Assembly (NCBI GenBank): GCA_002453315.1
Contig: DKGO01000137.1
Location: forward strand, 1 to 23,458
DNA: 23,458 nucleotides
Direction: 5' to 3'
Source: Caryophanales bacterium UBA6768
Lineage (GTDB): Bacteria > Bacillota > Bacilli > Bacillales_D > Amphibacillaceae
Position 1 is the first letter of the stretch, and each line of letters opens with the position of its first letter. This document shows, piece by piece, positions 7,384 to 14,266 of the stretch. The translations under genes and the position numbers were made by a program. The notes beneath the pieces are model-generated. The model ran no database searches and had not been told where the DNA came from. It was given only the letters and a program-made list of their open reading frames with translations.

Positions 7384-8260
7384 ACACATCAAGTGAGTGA
7401 AGTGGATGGCACAAATTGTCCCCAAATTATCTGACATTAAATCGATTTATGACCCAACCGATGGTTCGGTTCATTATTGCTCACGGTTGGTAAGCATTTA
7501 ACTGGTCATTACCCTACCATATCGGAAACCATGGCAAGAATTAGATGGTGATGAAGAAGTAAAGGAAACTTTTATGAAAATTTTTAAAGACGTTTCAGAG
7601 CAAATGAATTTAGTGACACAATATTATGAATATCAATGGGACGATGAAAAGTTTGGTATCGACGAACATACATGGATCATATATGTCGGTACCTATCATA
7701 ATGTGATGCGAGAGGAAGGTGCTCAACCGGATGACCCGATGGAGCCACAGCCACTTGTCGGTCAAACAGGACTTGCTAGCAGGCCAGTTATCGATGCCAA
7801 CCATATTTTAAGTTTAATCGATGAGCGTTCAACAACGGATGTGCAAACGGCTGATGCTGAAACATTAAGGATTGTTTATCAACAAATTAAGTCATCCGGG
7901 TGACCATGAACAAGCAGAATTGTAAAAATTTTTGTGAAAGAAGAACTTGAAACAGGTAACATTTTTCTGGTGAAGTAAATTTTGACGAAGCATTTGAAAC
8001 GTGGAAAAATAATAAAAAGAAAGGTGACATCTATGAGATTTCAAGAGTGGGGAATAGATGGGTCAGTCTTTGAAAATGCAGTCAAGGCTTATTCAATTTC
8101 AGAACCCGATGCCATTCCCTATATCGATGCAATTGTCCGTAATTTAAATTTTTCCTAAGCAACAAAAAAACAAGCAGAAAGCCGGCTTGGACATAATATG
8201 AAACTGACGCCATATTTGAAAGAGGCTATCCCGAAGATTAAAGAAAAGTATCGGATTTGA
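7384..8260 (+). pseudogene. degraded type I restriction HsdR-like C-terminal region
   Basis: The reading is broken by at least four stops or frame changes. The longest piece (7502-7903) runs through LPYRKPWQELDGDEEV, a helical stretch, and VIDANHILSLIDERSTT. That piece resembles the conserved xINxxYIxxLI segment near the end of HsdR motor subunits. It is followed in shifted frames by QAEL, VNFDEAFETWKNNKK, the segment VFENAVKAYSISEPDAIPY with IDAIVRNLNF after it, and a tail RLGHNMKLTPYLKEAIPKIK ending at TGA 8258-8260. Order and style fit the C-terminal third of HsdR. No DEAD-box motor, HsdM or HsdS is present, so the system is dead here. The HsdR call is by pattern only. Confidence 0.5.
8185..8258 (+). 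repeat. direct repeat copy 1: hsdR-like 3' end
   Basis: This 74-base block recurs at 9050-9123 with three substitutions. It encodes RLGHNMKLTPYLKEAIPKIK and the following EKYRI, and ends at a TGA stop. The differences between copies are one synonymous Glu codon change and Ala to Val, so both copies look like once-functional gene ends and not random DNA. Confidence 0.85.
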
Positions 8261-8299
8261 TTTAACATATAAGCATAATTATGTAGCATTTTCGGAACA

Positions 8300-8312
8300 A
8301 TTGTAATACAAT
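8300..8312 (+). promoter_or_regulatory. palindromic operator of the toxin-antitoxin pair
   Basis: ATTGTA-A-TACAAT is a perfect 6-1-6 palindrome placed 21 bases before the antitoxin ATG, between a probable promoter and the AGGAGGGG ribosome site. Ribbon-helix-helix antitoxins usually bind such palindromes to repress their own operon, so this is the expected autoregulatory site. Confidence 0.5.
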
Positions 8313-8333
8313 GTAATACTAGGAGGGGTTTTT

Positions 8334-8558
8334 ATGTCTATTATTTCATTACGAATGAGTGAAGAGGAAGAAAAGGTAATTAAGGATTATGCAAAATTAA
8401 ATAATGTAACTGTTTCCGAATTATTTCGATCGGCTGTTTTAGAAAAAATCGAGGCTGATATTGATTTAAAGTTGTATAACGAAGCAATTGAAGAACATGA
8501 GAGTTCCCCTAACGATATTTCCTTTGATGACATGATGAAAGATTTGGATTTGAACTGA
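8334..8558 (+). CDS. RelB/DinJ-like ribbon-helix-helix antitoxin
   Basis: The 74-residue protein begins SIISLRMSEEEEKVIKDYAK and continues with LNNVTVSELFRSAVLEKIE. This is a textbook ribbon-helix-helix: a short strand that pairs in the dimer, then two helices. An acidic C-terminal part (NEAIEEHESSPNDISFDDMM) would wrap and neutralise the toxin. A strong AGGAGGGG lies just upstream. The stop TGA overlaps the toxin start (TGATG), so translation is coupled. It should repress its own promoter together with the toxin. Confidence 0.9.
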   Translation: MSIISLRMSEEEEKVIKDYAKLNNVTVSELFRSAVLEKIEADIDLKLYNEAIEEHESSPNDISFDDMMKDLDLN

Positions 8559-8824
8559 TGAAATATGAAGTGAGATTTGAAAGAAGGACACAAAAATCGT
8601 TAAAAAAGATGGATAAACACAATGCTTTAATCATCATGGCATGGATAAAGAAAAACCTCGTCGAAACGACTAATCCTAGGCGGTTTGGCAAAGGTTTAAA
8701 AGGGAATAAAAGTGAAGAATGGCGATATAGAATAGGGGATTATCGAATCATTTCACATATTGATGATGACAAAATAATTATATTAATTTTAGAGATTGGT
8801 CATAGGCGTGATATTTATAACTAA
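8558..8824 (+). CDS. RelE/ParE superfamily toxin
   Basis: The 88-residue basic protein has the compact RelE fold pattern: YEVRFERRTQKSLKKMDK (strand plus helix), a second helix, then PRRFGKGLKG, WRYRIGDYRIISHI and ILEIGHRRDIY. In RelE-type mRNA endonucleases the catalytic arginines and tyrosine lie in the YRIGDYRI and GHRRDIY positions, and all are present, so the toxin looks active. Its start overlaps the antitoxin stop by one base. It has no closely related domain fusion. The pair lies between two copies of an hsdR-like gene end, in a zone of decayed mobile DNA. Confidence 0.9.
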   Translation: MKYEVRFERRTQKSLKKMDKHNALIIMAWIKKNLVETTNPRRFGKGLKGNKSEEWRYRIGDYRIISHIDDDKIIILILEIGHRRDIYN

Positions 8825-9049
8825 GGCAGCAAATTATTTGAACTACTATAATAGGGTGTTCTTTTTTAATATATTAAAAGTTCCTTGCTTCATTGCTTGG
8901 AAATAAATTTGTACCACAACAGGCGGTTTTACCGTAACATCCACGTTGTACGCATATTGTAGCCTCAACTAAGGGTGTGTCATTTCAAACCTCCACAAAA
9001 TTGTCTGATTAACGGTGAAGCTGCGGATTGGCTTATAAGCAGGGAGCAA

Positions 9050-9123
9050 GCTTGGACATAATATGAAACTGACGCCATATTTGAAAGAAGTGATCCCGAA
9101 GATTAAAGAAAAGTATCGGATTT
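9050..9123 (+). repeat. direct repeat copy 2: hsdR-like 3' end
   Basis: Second copy of the 74-base block found at 8185-8258, 865 bases downstream. It encodes LGHNMKLTPYLKEVIPKIK and then EKYRI, ending at TAA. No longer hsdR-like sequence is recognisable in front of it: 8825-9049 holds only stops in every frame. It is therefore a bare gene tail. Confidence 0.85.
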
Positions 9124-9158
9124 AATTTATAAAATGGGGTATTAATTTAGAGGAATAA

Positions 9159-9546
9159 TTTAAAAATGAATTTGGACAATTTGAGAAAGGATTACAATCA
9201 TATCATGTTTGTGTATATTTTAGTCGATTGGCAGAGAGGGACCCCCAGTCATTTTCAAAGGGGAAAAAGCATCAAGTATTAATGTTGATTTTAAAACAAT
9301 CTCAAAAAAGGTGCATCCTTTAAACCGAAAGAGAATGGTCACCGTCTTCAACCACTGTTACATCAATTTTCTAAAATAAAAAGTAAATCTATTGCCTTAC
9401 GTATTATTTACCGTCCGGTACAAAAAGCTAGTTTTATAGAGATGCAAATTATAGAAATAGGGCATCGGGATAGGAATAAGGTATATGATTTAGCCAAAGA
9501 TAGAATAACCGCCTTTTTGGAAGAAATGGATACCAAAAAAAATTAA
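9159..9546 (+). pseudogene. frameshifted RelE-like toxin gene
   Basis: Two overlapping frames together make one toxin-like protein. The first, from 9159, reads NEFGQFEKGLQSYHVCVYF and onward to HQVLMLILKQSQK. The second continues, after an A-rich run near 9303-9309, with GASFKPKENGHRLQPLLHQF, SIALRIIYRPV, IEMQIIEIGHRDRNKVYDLA and EEMD, ending at TAA 9544-9546. One added A in that run would restore a single frame. The pattern RIIYRP ... IIEIGHRDRNKVYD is that of RelE/ParE-like toxins, with an extra N-terminal part. No start codon with a good ribosome site and no antitoxin is visible, so it is judged dead. Confidence 0.6.
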
Positions 9547-9637
9547 CGAACTTTTTATTCTGTAGTAAGTATAAGGATAAGTTATAGGCATTAGTTTTAC
9601 TAGTTTGTGATACAAGTAAAAAGGATTATATTTATGG

Positions 9638-9673
9638 GTAATGCTGATTAAAGCATTACTTTTTTCTTTTTTT
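9638..9673 (+). terminator. rho-independent terminator
   Basis: GTAATGCT (9638-9645) pairs perfectly with AGCATTAC (9652-9659) around a six-base loop and is followed by a run of T with one C. It lies about 90 bases after the broken toxin gene and would end plus-strand transcription from that zone. Confidence 0.75.
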
Positions 9674-10284
9674 ATTTCAAATCTTAACTCTCCTTTAACC
9701 ATGGTCGTTTATATTGTAATGAAAAGCAAATAAAGGTCTTAAAAGGGGGGAGTATTTAAGGGTGATGGTGCACGAGGCAAATTCATGATAATTTACGTTC
9801 TAAAAGATATTCCGTGAGTAACACAATATATGTCATATAAATGTGAGTAAAGGTTTTGAATATTGTGCATAGTAATAGATCTAATGGAATAAAATTAAAA
9901 GGTTGGTTATAGTCTTAGGGTAGGAAGGAAACAACTACAAATGGTGAACAAGAAGATAATGATGTTCCCGTAACCCTTCAGCTAATTTATTGTATAAATG
10001 AATTCTTTACATTTACTTTCACGATTAATGTTGTAAATTCCCTGGGCTTGAGGAATAAGAGGGAAGTGGTACAATAACCCCGTTAAGAAATATATGTGTT
10101 TCAAATAATGAAATGCATAAATCTTCATTATTTGTAAGTGTGGAATGGAATGGTGAAGGTTTATTTTTTTTGGAGAATTTGAAAAAATTGAGAATAAATC
10201 AAGAGGAATACTATTATCATGTTTAATAGTAGGGGTTATCTGGTAATAGTAGTGTGAAATCCAAAAAGAAAAGAGGGTTAGTAT
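9674..10284. other. intergenic stretch without recognisable genes
   Basis: About 600 bases of AT-rich sequence with frequent stops on both strands. I see no RNA gene, repeat or convincing long frame. The final 100 bases must hold the promoter of the cytochrome gene; TTGAAA at 10179-10184 is a possible -35, but no -10 is at the proper distance. The ribosome site AGAGGG is just before 10285. Confidence 0.4.
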
Positions 10285-10608
10285 ATGAAGAAGTTAATAA
10301 TGTCAATTCTTTTAGGTGTACCCTTTGTTCTAGGAGCTTGTGGTGGTGGCGGAAATGATGCAAATAATAACAATGGTGAACAATCCGTTAATTCCGCAGG
10401 AGAAGAAGTTTATCAACAGAATTGTGCTACTTGTCACGGTGATGATTTGTCAGGGGATATTGGTCCATCATTGGAAAAGGTTGGTGCTGATTATTCTGTC
10501 GATGAAATTAAAGAGATTATCGAAGAGGGAAAAGGTCAAATGCCTCCTGGAATCGTCGAAGGTGATGAAAAAGATGCTGTTGCAGAATGGTTAGCTACTC
10601 ACGATTAA
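10285..10608 (+). CDS. cccB: lipoprotein cytochrome c-551 (CccB-like)
   Basis: The 107-residue protein has a lipoprotein signal with lipobox LGAC (Cys19), a Gly/Asn-rich linker (20-38), and one cytochrome c domain. Haem attachment is CATCH (Cys47, Cys50, His51) and the likely axial Met86 lies in GQMPPG. Size, lipobox and haem spacing match Bacillus cytochrome c-551 (CccB), which is lipid-anchored on the outer face of the membrane and carries electrons to cytochrome c oxidase. It stands alone, between a repeat-free intergenic stretch and a convergent gene. Confidence 0.88.
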   Translation: MKKLIMSILLGVPFVLGACGGGGNDANNNNGEQSVNSAGEEVYQQNCATCHGDDLSGDIGPSLEKVGADYSVDEIKEIIEEGKGQMPPGIVEGDEKDAVAEWLATHD

Positions 10609-10663
10609 TCAACATATAAAACTTTTTTTCGGGGCTTTCAAAGCCTCGGTCATTTCTGTATGA

Positions 10664-10723
10664 TGGCTCTGTTAATCTTGTTGTTGATAAAGAACATTTC
10701 AACTTTAAAGATTAACAGAGCCA
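10664..10723. repeat. 60-bp perfect inverted repeat between convergent genes
   Basis: The 16-base arms TGGCTCTGTTAATCTT (10664-10679) and AAGATTAACAGAGCCA (10708-10723) are exact inverted copies separated by 28 bases. The right arm ends five bases before the stop of the minus-strand gene. The GGCTCTGTTAA tip resembles ends of some IS1595-like elements, so this may be a tiny non-autonomous element. No clear target duplication is visible (flanks TGTATGAT and AAATGATT). It lacks a T tract but may still act as a bidirectional terminator. A second small hairpin lies at 10630-10648. Confidence 0.65.
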
Positions 10724-10728
10724 AATGA

Positions 10729-11634
10729 TTAATTGTGACGTATTGCTTCAATACTTGCCTTATATTCATTTTTTAATGTTGTAATAATTTCTTTTGTAGT
10801 TTCCTGTTTTTTCACTGCTGCTACCCCTTGACCAGCAGACCAAATATCACGCCATGCTTTGACATTAACTAAATGAGACAAATCTATTTCATCCCTTGGT
10901 TTCAAAGTTTTTGGATCAATGCCTTCTTTAATTAAACTTGGGATAAGCACATTCGCGTGAACACCACTGAAAGAATCTGTGTAGAGTATGTCATTCATCG
11001 TTGCATCGATGACCATTTGTTTATATTCCTCCTGTGCACTGCTTTCCTTGGCAGCAATGAAACGAGTACCGACATAGGCATAATCAGCTCCCATGATTTT
11101 TGCCGCAGCGATATCCTTTCCAGAAGAGATAGAGCCTGACAAAATAATAGTCCCTTCATAAAATTCTTTTACTGCTGTAACAAATGCAAAGGGATTAATG
11201 ATACCTCCATGTCCACCTGCACCTGAACAAACTAAGATAAGTCCATCAACACCAGTTTCAGCAGATTTTTTAGCATGGTTAATGTTAGCTACATCAGAGT
11301 AAACTAACCCACCATATTGATGAACAACTTCTAAAGTTTCTCCAGGATGTCCTAAAGAGGTAATCACAATTGGTGGTTGGAATTTTTTAATCAATTCTAA
11401 GTCATCGTCATATCGTTTGTTTGCTTTTTTATGACAAATAAAATTTACTGCCCAAGGAATATCCCCTAATCCATCCTTAACTTGTTGTAACCATTCAGCA
11501 CACTTTTCAACTGGACGAGCATTTAAAAGTGGAAAGGAACCAATGACCCCTTCCCTACCAGATTCTATGACCATTTCTGGTGTAGATACTAAAAACATTG
11601 GGGCAACAATTATTGGCAATTTAGACATTTTCAA
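10729..11634 (-). CDS. nitronate monooxygenase family flavoprotein
   Basis: The 301-residue protein is a TIM-barrel FMN enzyme of the 2-nitropropane dioxygenase/nitronate monooxygenase family. It has APMFLVSTPEMV at the N terminus, catalytic-type His142 in GAGGHGG (138-144), LSGSIS and the FMN phosphate-binding region GADYAYVGTRF (182-192). Characterised members oxidise alkyl nitronates, but many homologues sit in lipid-degradation clusters with unknown substrates. Its start lies inside the 3' end of the thiolase gene (14-base overlap), so the two are co-transcribed and coupled. A link to acyl-CoA breakdown is inferred from that context. Confidence 0.85.
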   Translation of the reverse strand: MKMSKLPIIVAPMFLVSTPEMVIESGREGVIGSFPLLNARPVEKCAEWLQQVKDGLGDIPWAVNFICHKKANKRYDDDLELIKKFQPPIVITSLGHPGETLEVVHQYGGLVYSDVANINHAKKSAETGVDGLILVCSGAGGHGGIINPFAFVTAVKEFYEGTIILSGSISSGKDIAAAKIMGADYAYVGTRFIAAKESSAQEEYKQMVIDATMNDILYTDSFSGVHANVLIPSLIKEGIDPKTLKPRDEIDLSHLVNVKAWRDIWSAGQGVAAVKKQETTKEIITTLKNEYKASIEAIRHN

Positions 11635-12802
11635 TCACCACCGCAATTCCTTGGCCACCACCAATACATAAACTAGCCACACCATATTTTCCATTCACTC
11701 GTTTTAATTCATATGCCAACGTGAGCAACAATCTTGTTCCACTTACCCCAACCGGATGGCCCAAAGCGATGGCCCCACCATTAACATTTGTTTTTGCTCG
11801 CTCTAATCCTAATTCTTTTTCAACTGCTAAATATTGGGCCGCAAATGCTTCGTTCACTTCAACCAAATCCATATCATCTAAAGTTAAGTTCGCTCGGTCT
11901 AAAGCCTGGCGAATCGCAGGTACTGGTCCGATTCCCATTTTTGTTGGGTCGACACCGACAACACCCCAGGAAACGATACGAGCAATAGGTGATAAACTAT
12001 TTTTATTTACTGCACTTTCGCCGGCGACAATAACAGATGCTGCCCCGTCATTGATTCCTGAAGCATTACCTGCTGTTACTGTTCCATCCTTTTTAAATGA
12101 GGTGCGTAATTTTGCCATTGAAGTTGCATCAATAGTTGGTCGGATATGTTCATCTTGATCAATGACATTTGTACCTTTTCGGGTTTTTACTTCAACAGGA
12201 ACAATTTCCTCGGCATAAATCCCTGTTTCCCGGGCCTTATTAGCACGTTGATGTGATTCAATAGAAAACTGATCTTGTTCTTCCCTTGTGATAGAATATT
12301 GTTCCGCTAAATTTTCAGCAGTCATTCCCATTCCACAACCAGCATGATTGTCCGTTAATGTCGCAAGTAACATATCTTCAAATTGCAAATTCCCCATTTT
12401 TGATCCGCCAAATCGTTGTTTGAAATTGGAGTAAGGGGATTGTGACATATTTTCTGCTCCACCTGCAAGGATTAAATTTGCTTCATTTAATAAAATTTGT
12501 TGTGCTGCTGTAACGATTGATTGTGCCCCAGATCCACAAAGTCGGTTTAAAGTTAATGCGGGGATTTCCTTTGGGACACCTGCTTTTAATCCGATATGGC
12601 GAGCTAAATAGGCTGCATTTTCACTCGTATGAATGACATTTCCATAAATGACCTGGTCAATTTGATCCGTCTGAACCTTAGATCTTTTTAAAGCCTCGAT
12701 AGCAGTTGTTTTCCCTAAATCAGAGGCATCTACTGAAGCAAATGAACCACCAAACTCGGTAAAAGCAGTCCTTGCCCCATCAACGATATAAACATTTGTC
12801 AC
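11621..12802 (-). CDS. thiolase (acetyl-CoA acetyltransferase family)
   Basis: The 393-residue product is a complete type II thiolase. The nucleophile Cys89 is in NRLCGSG, followed by NEAF at about 317-320, His349 in GHPVGVSG and Cys379 in CIGGG. It catalyses reversible condensation or cleavage between acetyl-CoA and 3-ketoacyl-CoA. I start at the GTG at 12802 because AAGGGAGA lies seven bases upstream and the family starts at this point (TNVYIVDGARTAF). An in-frame TTG six codons earlier would overlap the ribosome site. The next gene on the strand overlaps its end, and an acyl-CoA dehydrogenase remnant lies upstream, so the locus once encoded more of a fatty-acid or branched-chain pathway. 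Confidence 0.92.
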   Translation of the reverse strand: MTNVYIVDGARTAFTEFGGSFASVDASDLGKTTAIEALKRSKVQTDQIDQVIYGNVIHTSENAAYLARHIGLKAGVPKEIPALTLNRLCGSGAQSIVTAAQQILLNEANLILAGGAENMSQSPYSNFKQRFGGSKMGNLQFEDMLLATLTDNHAGCGMGMTAENLAEQYSITREEQDQFSIESHQRANKARETGIYAEEIVPVEVKTRKGTNVIDQDEHIRPTIDATSMAKLRTSFKKDGTVTAGNASGINDGAASVIVAGESAVNKNSLSPIARIVSWGVVGVDPTKMGIGPVPAIRQALDRANLTLDDMDLVEVNEAFAAQYLAVEKELGLERAKTNVNGGAIALGHPVGVSGTRLLLTLAYELKRVNGKYGVASLCIGGGQGIAVVIENV

Positions 12803-12987
12803 GATAATTTCTCCCTTCAAATTGTTTTTAGTGCTATGTTAAAAAATAAACCATCTTGTTGTAAAACGTTTTTAAAATTTCTAACGCTCATTTTACATTT
12901 GTACGTAAAATTATGACATGTTTTAATTAAATTATACGTTACTGATAAGGCGGATGCGAGGATATTGATACTATTTTCTAGAAAATC

Positions 12988-13200
12988 CTATGAAAAACTT
13001 GTTTCCCCTTTTAACAGTTGCTTGCCAATTGTTCGTAATTGCATTTCTGTCGTACCATCTGGCACACGTTGTTCCCTAGCCCATCTCCAAGCATGTTCAA
13101 GCCCTAGTTCGTTTGTCAATCCCATCCCACCATGAATTTGCATGCATTTATCAGGCACAGATTGACACATTTCAGTTGCGTGGGCTTTAACAGATAGTTT
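12988..13200 (-). pseudogene. acyl-CoA dehydrogenase C-terminal remnant
   Basis: A 70-codon frame reads KLSVKAHATEMCQSVPDKCM, then QIHGGMGLTNELGLEHAWRW and the segment REQRVPDGTTEMQLRTIGK. This is the unmistakable end of an acyl-CoA dehydrogenase: the QIHGGMG helix start and the TTEMQ turn. The frame closes with a stop at 13201-13203 and nothing dehydrogenase-like precedes it, so about 80% of a normal ~380-residue gene is missing. It has no start site of its own. It lies upstream of, and in the same direction as, the thiolase. Confidence 0.8.
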
Positions 13201-13291
13201 TTAAACAAGGTTTGATTGAGGGGGAATTTCTACAGTCAACAAAAACAAAAATTATGTCAAAATAATGAATAAGTACAAGTTTTATGTAAAT

Positions 13292-13341
13292 AGTGAGTTA
13301 TGTCACAACATACCTTTTTGAAAAAGGGTATGCTATAGTTA
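13292..13341 (+). promoter_or_regulatory. FNR-type site and promoter of scdA/ric
   Basis: AGTGA-GTTATG-TCACA (13292-13307) matches the FNR/CRP consensus TGTGA-N6-TCACA at nine of ten fixed positions. A -10-like TATGCT at 13329-13334 predicts a transcript start near 13341, putting the centre of the site at -41.5, the classic distance for FNR activation. No good -35 is needed or seen. Anaerobic or nitrosative induction of the downstream gene is the likely reading. Confidence 0.55.
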
Positions 13342-13366
13342 GCTTATTTCATAGGAGGTTTTTGTC

Positions 13367-14062
13367 ATGCAAACATTTACGGCTGAAAGTAAACCAGCTG
13401 ATATTATAAAGGTATATCCAAAGGCAAGTGACTTATTTAAAGCCCATCGGATTGATTTTTGTTGTGGTGGAGACAAGGCTCTCCAAGAATCTTTTGATGA
13501 AAAAGGTTTAAATGGGGAAGAAATACTTTCCACTTTAAATAGTACGTATGAAGAATGGAGTAAGGAAGATAATAATGTCGTTGATTGGGACCAAGTGCCA
13601 GTCCCGGAACTAATCGATCATATTATTTATCACCACCATGCCTATTTAAGACAAGAATTACCTGCATTGAGGGAATTCGTGACGCGTGTTTTTCAACGCC
13701 ATGGGATGGACCAGCCCCATTTAAGAGACTTATATCGTTTATACAATGAATTCCAAATGGAAATGGAAGAACACAGCTTAAAAGAAGAAGCGGAAGTATT
13801 CCCACTAATGAAAGAATATTCGGATAATCCATCTCAAGAATTGTTAGAAAAAATTAAGTTGGCAAATGGTAATTTAGAAGACGAACATAATGTAGCTGGT
13901 GATTTATTGAAAAAGATGCGTACGATAACGAATGGATTTGAACCACCACTTCATGCATGTGGTACGTATCGAGTGGCCTATGCTCGCTTGGAAGAATTAG
14001 AGGAAGAAACATTTCAACATGTTCATTTGGAAAACAACGTTTTATTTAAAAAATTTAACTAA
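13367..14062 (+). CDS. scdA: iron-sulfur cluster repair di-iron protein (ScdA/YtfE/Ric)
   Basis: The 231-residue protein has both domains of the RIC family. The N-terminal DUF542 region carries FCCGG at 31-35. The hemerythrin-like helical bundle supplies the di-iron ligands: the HHHAYLRQELP block at 89-99, EEHSLKEE at 134-141, EDEH at 171-174 and HVHLENNVLF at 218-227. These proteins repair Fe-S clusters damaged by nitric oxide or peroxide in the cytosol. A clear AGGAGG lies eight bases before the ATG. It is a single-gene unit between an FNR-like promoter and a strong terminator. Confidence 0.93.
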   Translation: MQTFTAESKPADIIKVYPKASDLFKAHRIDFCCGGDKALQESFDEKGLNGEEILSTLNSTYEEWSKEDNNVVDWDQVPVPELIDHIIYHHHAYLRQELPALREFVTRVFQRHGMDQPHLRDLYRLYNEFQMEMEEHSLKEEAEVFPLMKEYSDNPSQELLEKIKLANGNLEDEHNVAGDLLKKMRTITNGFEPPLHACGTYRVAYARLEELEEETFQHVHLENNVLFKKFN

Positions 14063-14087
14063 AAAATATTACCTACATCGGATAGTT

Positions 14088-14126
14088 AATAACCTTTTCC
14101 CGAATCTTTGGGAGAAGGTTATTTTG
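14088..14126 (+). terminator. rho-independent terminator after scdA
   Basis: A 14-base arm starting AATAACC (14088-14101) pairs with 14110-14123 (ending GGTTATT) with one wobble and an eight-base loop, followed by a short T run. It lies 25 bases after the scdA stop. Confidence 0.8.
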
Positions 14127-14150
14127 GTTATTGAACGAATTGAATATTAT

Positions 14151-14213
14151 TTGACTTTGTAAATTTCGGGAACTATACTCTGCATTGTTTTCGGTTAATC
14201 CATGTACTATAAT
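14151..14213 (+). promoter_or_regulatory. two tandem SigA-type promoters
   Basis: P1 is TTGACT (14151-14156), 17 bases, TATACT (14174-14179). P2 is TTGTTT (14185-14190), 17 bases, TATAAT (14208-14213). Both fit the housekeeping consensus with ideal spacing and precede the c-di-GMP gene at 14267, leaving leaders of roughly 80 and 50 bases. Confidence 0.6.
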
Positions 14214-14266
14214 TTAAGGAGAATGATTCTTAAATATATAGATAAAACATATGAAGGGGAATTGTC

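Noticed and set aside
10630..10648. Hairpin as cccB terminator
   Set aside because: The T run lies before the stem, not after it, on the plus strand, and no T run follows on the minus strand; not a canonical terminator.
11721..12158. 145-codon frame on the plus strand opposite the thiolase
   Set aside because: Antisense shadow of a gene with complete catalytic motifs on the minus strand.
13318..13339. SigA promoter TTGAAA/TATAGT before scdA
   Set aside because: Only ten bases separate the two boxes; the FNR-type arrangement with TATGCT fits better.
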